Assembly: GCF_000966285.1 (NCBI RefSeq)
Contig: NZ_KQ031391.1
Coordinates: 3,631,208 to 3,695,207 of the forward strand
Origin: Pseudofrankia sp. DC12
GTDB lineage: Bacteria; Actinomycetota; Actinomycetes; Frankiales; Frankiaceae
Length of the DNA stretch: 64,000 nt
Reading direction: 5' to 3'
The stretch's first letter is position 1. Each line of letters opens with the position of its first letter. Position numbers and translations under genes: made by a program. This document shows positions 61,423 to 64,000 of the stretch, one piece after another. The notes beneath the pieces are model-generated. The model made no database searches, had not been told where the DNA came from, and was given only the letters and a program-made list of their open reading frames with translations.

Positions 61423-62391
61423 TTGAGCGCGGCAATCGGGTACGGGCTGCCGGCGACGATCGGTTCGGCGGCCCTGTACGGGGTCGCGCCGTTGGTACAG
61501 GCGAGGGCGGCGCGCCGCGAGGCGGCCGGCCGTGGTCTCGGGCTCGGTCTGCTGGCCCAGCTCGTCCGCCGGCCGCTGTGGCTGGTCGGCCTCGCCGTCG
61601 AGACGGCCGCCTTCCTGCTGGAGGTGTACGCGCTGTCGGTCGCGCCGGTGGCGCTGGTCGGCCCGGTGATGGCGCTCGACATGATCGTGTTCACGCTGCT
61701 GGCCCGCCGTGCGCTGCGTGAGCACCTCAGCCGGGCCGGGGCGGCGGCGATCTGCCTGATGGTCACGGGCGTCGGCCTGCTCGCCTACGCCTTCGCGCGG
61801 CACGGCAGCGTCGGTTCCATGGCCAGCACGAAGGTTCTGCTGCTGTTCCTGTCCGCCGGGCTGGTGTTCGCGCTGGTTGCCGCGTTCGCCGCGAACCGCT
61901 CGGCCGCGGTGGGACGGGTGACGACCGCCGCGTTCGGGTTCGGCGTCGCGGCCGGGGTCGCCTATGCGATCGCGACGCTCGCGACCCGCCAGTTCGGGCT
62001 GGCCCTCGACGAGCGCCGGTCCAGCGGAGACCCCATCGGCTCCTACCTGTTCGATCTGCTGCGCGGCCCGGCGTTCTACCTGCTGGTCGTGTTCTCCGTG
62101 CTGGCGATCGGCCTGGAGCAGCGGGGCCTGCAGGGGCAGGCGGCGGTCATAGCCTTCCCGGTGACCAGCGGCATCTCCGCCTTCCTGCCGGTGGTGCTGG
62201 GTCTGACCCTGTTCGACGAGCCGGCCCCGGCCGGTCCGCGCCTCGTCGCCTTCGTCGCCGCCCTGGTGCTCATCGCCGCCGGGATCGCGGGTCTCGCGCG
62301 GGACCGGGTCGCCGTCGTCGGACAATCGGCCGGTATGCCGCGTCCGGGGGTCACTCGTCGCGCAGATGGCACGCCGGCCACCAAAGCGTGA
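61423..62391 (+). CDS. Multi-pass membrane protein (EamA/DMT-like)
   Basis: TTG at 61423 is supported by GGGAGG directly upstream. The 322-residue product has about nine hydrophobic helices arranged as two similar halves, with small-residue-rich helices such as APVALVGPVMALDMIVFTLLA. This is the shape of drug/metabolite (DMT, EamA-type) transporters. It follows the glycosyltransferase by 34 bases and is probably in its operon. It could flip or export the glycolipid product. Substrate unproven. Confidence 0.75.
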   Translation: MSAAIGYGLPATIGSAALYGVAPLVQARAARREAAGRGLGLGLLAQLVRRPLWLVGLAVETAAFLLEVYALSVAPVALVGPVMALDMIVFTLLARRALREHLSRAGAAAICLMVTGVGLLAYAFARHGSVGSMASTKVLLLFLSAGLVFALVAAFAANRSAAVGRVTTAAFGFGVAAGVAYAIATLATRQFGLALDERRSSGDPIGSYLFDLLRGPAFYLLVVFSVLAIGLEQRGLQGQAAVIAFPVTSGISAFLPVVLGLTLFDEPAPAGPRLVAFVAALVLIAAGIAGLARDRVAVVGQSAGMPRPGVTRRADGTPATKA

Positions 62392-62420
62392 CCGGACGTG
62401 TGCTTACTGTTATCAATGTT

Positions 62421-63230
62421 TCAGGCCGGCCGCCCGGGTTCACCCCCCGATCGCCCGGGCGCCCGGCCGTCCACCCGCTGCCACCTCTGCCGCTGAGGTG
62501 TCCGGTGTCGCGCGGGCGTCGGGCGCAGCATCGCCGGATGCAGCAGCGGCGCCAGGCCTGGCCGGAACAGCTCGGCGGGCCGGCCGCCGTCCACGCGGCT
62601 GGTCTGACCGGTAGGCACCAGGAACCCGGCCGACGAGGTCACCTTCCGGTGGAAGTTGCGCGGGTCCAGCCGGGTGTCCCAGACGAGCTCGTAGACCCGG
62701 CGCAGCTGGGCGACGGTGAACTCCGGCGGGCAGAACGCCGTGGCCACGGGGCTGTACTCGATCTTCGACCGGGCCCGCTCGACCCCGTCTCGAAGGATCT
62801 CCAGATGGTCGAACGCCAGTGCGCTGGGCTGTGCGCCAGTGAGCGGTGCCTCGGCGAGCAGGGGGCCGACCGGGGCCCAGCGGCTGGCGGCCGCGTCGGT
62901 ACCGGCTACCGGGTCGGGCAGGTCGGGCGCGAGCGCCAGGAACGCCACCGACACCACCCGGCCACGCGGGTCGCGGCCCGGGTCGCCATAGGTCGCGAGC
63001 TGCTCCAGGTGGCCGGGCTGTCGGCGGACCCCCGTCTCCTCGGCGAGCTCGCGGGTCGCGGCGTCACGCAGTGCCTCATGCAAGCCGACGAACCCCCCGG
63101 GCAGCGCCAGTTCGCCGGCGAACGGCGGGTAGGCGCGCCGGACCAGCAGGGCGCACAGCGCGTCGTCCCGGAGTGTCAGCACGACGAGGTCGACCGCCAA
63201 CACCACCGGCGCCGGTGGCTCCACTGTCAT
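62421..63230 (-). CDS. NUDIX hydrolase with winged-helix tail, NrtR-like regulator
   Basis: This 269-residue protein starts with ATG at 63230. The NUDIX box GGFVGLHEALRDAATRELAEETGV (about residues 45-68) is complete, including the catalytic-type glutamates. Residues about 150-215 (SPVATAFCPPEFTVAQLRRVYELVW, then RNFHRKVTSSAG) form the winged helix found in NrtR-type repressors. The 55-residue tail after it is low in complexity. Family members sense ADP-ribose or related nucleotides and repress NAD metabolism or neighbouring genes. A palindrome in the divergent promoter is the likely operator. Confidence 0.82.
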   Translation of the reverse strand: MTVEPPAPVVLAVDLVVLTLRDDALCALLVRRAYPPFAGELALPGGFVGLHEALRDAATRELAEETGVRRQPGHLEQLATYGDPGRDPRGRVVSVAFLALAPDLPDPVAGTDAAASRWAPVGPLLAEAPLTGAQPSALAFDHLEILRDGVERARSKIEYSPVATAFCPPEFTVAQLRRVYELVWDTRLDPRNFHRKVTSSAGFLVPTGQTSRVDGGRPAELFRPGLAPLLHPAMLRPTPARHRTPQRQRWQRVDGRAPGRSGGEPGRPA

Positions 63231-63264
63231 GGACCCGACCCTACCGCCTCATCTCGTCACCTTG

Positions 63265-63291
63265 ACGATAACGGACATATCCGGCTATCGT
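63265..63291. promoter_or_regulatory. Palindromic operator between NUDIX regulator and SPFH genes
   Basis: In the 86-base gap between divergent genes, ACGATA at 63265-63270 and TATCGT at 63286-63291 are inverted, with CGG/CCG and a central acatat inside. The whole is an imperfect 27-base palindrome. Its place 34 bases from the regulator start and 25 from the SPFH start fits autoregulation and control of the neighbour. Binding is inferred. Confidence 0.55.
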
Positions 63292-63316
63292 CGTGATGAC
63301 GAAAAGAGGTGACCGC

Positions 63317-64000
63317 ATGGCCGACATCAGCCGGCGACCGTTGCTCAACCACCTGCGCGGCACGCCGACCACCTATGTGCGCTTCGTGCGCGGCGGCGCG
63401 GTGCGCCGGCAGGGCGTCGGGCAGTCGTTCTGGTACCGGCCGCGAACCGCCGTCCTGTCGGAGGTCCCGGTCGACGACCGGGAGCTGCCGCTGCTGTTCC
63501 ACGCCCGCACCGCCGACTTCCAGGACGTCGCCGTCCAGGCGACGATCACCTACCGGGTCGCCGACCCGGCTCTCGCCGCCACCCGCCTGCCCTTCGACAT
63601 CGACCCGGACCGCGGCAGCTGGCGGACCGGCGTGCTGGAGCAGGTCGCCGGCCTGATCACCGAGACCGCCCAGCAGTACGCCGCCGAGCTGATCGCCCGC
63701 GAGCCGCTGACCTGGGCACTGGTCGACGGCGTCGGGGCGGTCCGGGAGCGGGTCGGCGCCGGGCTCGTCGGCGACCCGCGGCTGGCCCAGACCGGGCTGG
63801 CCGTCGTCGGCGTGCGCGTGGTCGCGATCCGGCCCGAACCGGAGCTGGAGAAGGCGCTGCGGACCCCGACCCGGGAGCAGGTCCAGACCGACGCCGACCG
63901 CGCGACCTACAGCCGCCGGGCCCTCGCTGTCGAACAGGAACGCCGGATCGCCGAGAACGAGCTGCAGAACCAGATCGAGCTGGCCAAGCGCGAGGAGCAG
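63317..64000 (+). CDS. SPFH/Band 7 domain protein, 3' end beyond the window
   Basis: The ATG at 63317 follows AGAGGTGA. The 228 residues visible begin with an N-terminal strand region (TTYVRFVRGGAVRRQGVGQSFWY). They continue with VDDRELPLLFHARTADFQDVAVQATITYRVADP, typical of the SPFH core, and then a helix-rich segment with RALAVEQERRIAENELQNQIELAKREE, the start of the family's coiled coil. There is no N-terminal membrane anchor, so it is a soluble or peripherally attached type. The gene continues past 64000. It is divergent from the NUDIX regulator. Confidence 0.88.
   Translation, partial: MADISRRPLLNHLRGTPTTYVRFVRGGAVRRQGVGQSFWYRPRTAVLSEVPVDDRELPLLFHARTADFQDVAVQATITYRVADPALAATRLPFDIDPDRGSWRTGVLEQVAGLITETAQQYAAELIAREPLTWALVDGVGAVRERVGAGLVGDPRLAQTGLAVVGVRVVAIRPEPELEKALRTPTREQVQTDADRATYSRRALAVEQERRIAENELQNQIELAKREEQ

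Overview
The window is very GC-rich and uses GTG and TTG starts with GGAGG-type ribosome sites. Its gene families are actinobacterial: DUF4407, a Holin-X type protein, DUF3618, MSMEG_056x-type proteins and a Ceb-like sugar operon. The content fits a Frankia/Pseudofrankia-like actinomycete, but the genus is an inference. All assignments come from reading the sequence; no database search was run.

Bases 1-1770 hold chromosomal genes: the end of a DUF2218 protein and an ArsP/YraQ-type permease. Bases 1771-31050 form a decayed, nested genomic island at a tRNA-Lys(TTT) gene (30978-31050, minus strand). Pieces of the 3' half of this tRNA occur at 1771-1796 and 17202-17251, dividing the island into two tandem segments. 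The left segment (1.8-17.2 kb) is a defence locus on the minus strand. In transcription order it has a protein of unknown family, a DEAD/DEAH helicase with a DUF1998-like zinc C-terminus, and jetA, jetB and jetC of a type II Wadjet system. The jetD nuclease gene is absent; jetC abuts a broken integrase gene directly.

The right segment (17.2-31 kb) is a graveyard of integrative-element cargo. It holds small genes, an AlpA-like excisionase, a PIN toxin with its DNA-binding partner, and broken toxin-antitoxin genes. It also has two pieces of a RiPP (FxLD/thiopeptide-type) pathway and an orphan PD-(D/E)XK-like nuclease. An intact IS4-family element is joined to the end of another transposase, and tyrosine recombinase genes follow. 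The last of these is a two-frame composite whose final third is the island integrase reading into the tRNA gene.

Bases 31.2-37.4 kb carry cell-envelope genes: a membrane protein, a PG-binding/transglycosylase protein, an SRPBCC protein, DUF4407, Holin-X and DUF3618. A 22-bp stem terminator at 37511 separates them from a carbohydrate uptake regulon at 37.5-45.6 kb. That regulon has an ABC ATPase facing a lipoprotein binding protein, two permeases, a GH1 beta-glucosidase and a LacI-family regulator, with a GAGCGCTC operator upstream of the binding protein. It looks like cello-oligosaccharide or other beta-glucoside uptake and hydrolysis.

Bases 45.8-48.5 kb hold a DUF427-TesB thioesterase fusion and an alpha/beta hydrolase, with copies of an intergenic repeat around the thioesterase. 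Bases 48.7-56.8 kb are a Nit1C-type nitrilase operon: amidohydrolase, Sll0783-like protein, radical SAM enzyme, GNAT/AIR-synthase-like fusion, nitrilase, FAD oxidoreductase and glycosyltransferase. Bases 57.7-62.4 kb encode a DegT aminotransferase, a sugar epimerase, an MGDG-synthase-like glycosyltransferase and a multi-pass membrane protein. The window ends with a NUDIX/NrtR-like regulator divergent from an SPFH protein, with a palindrome between them.
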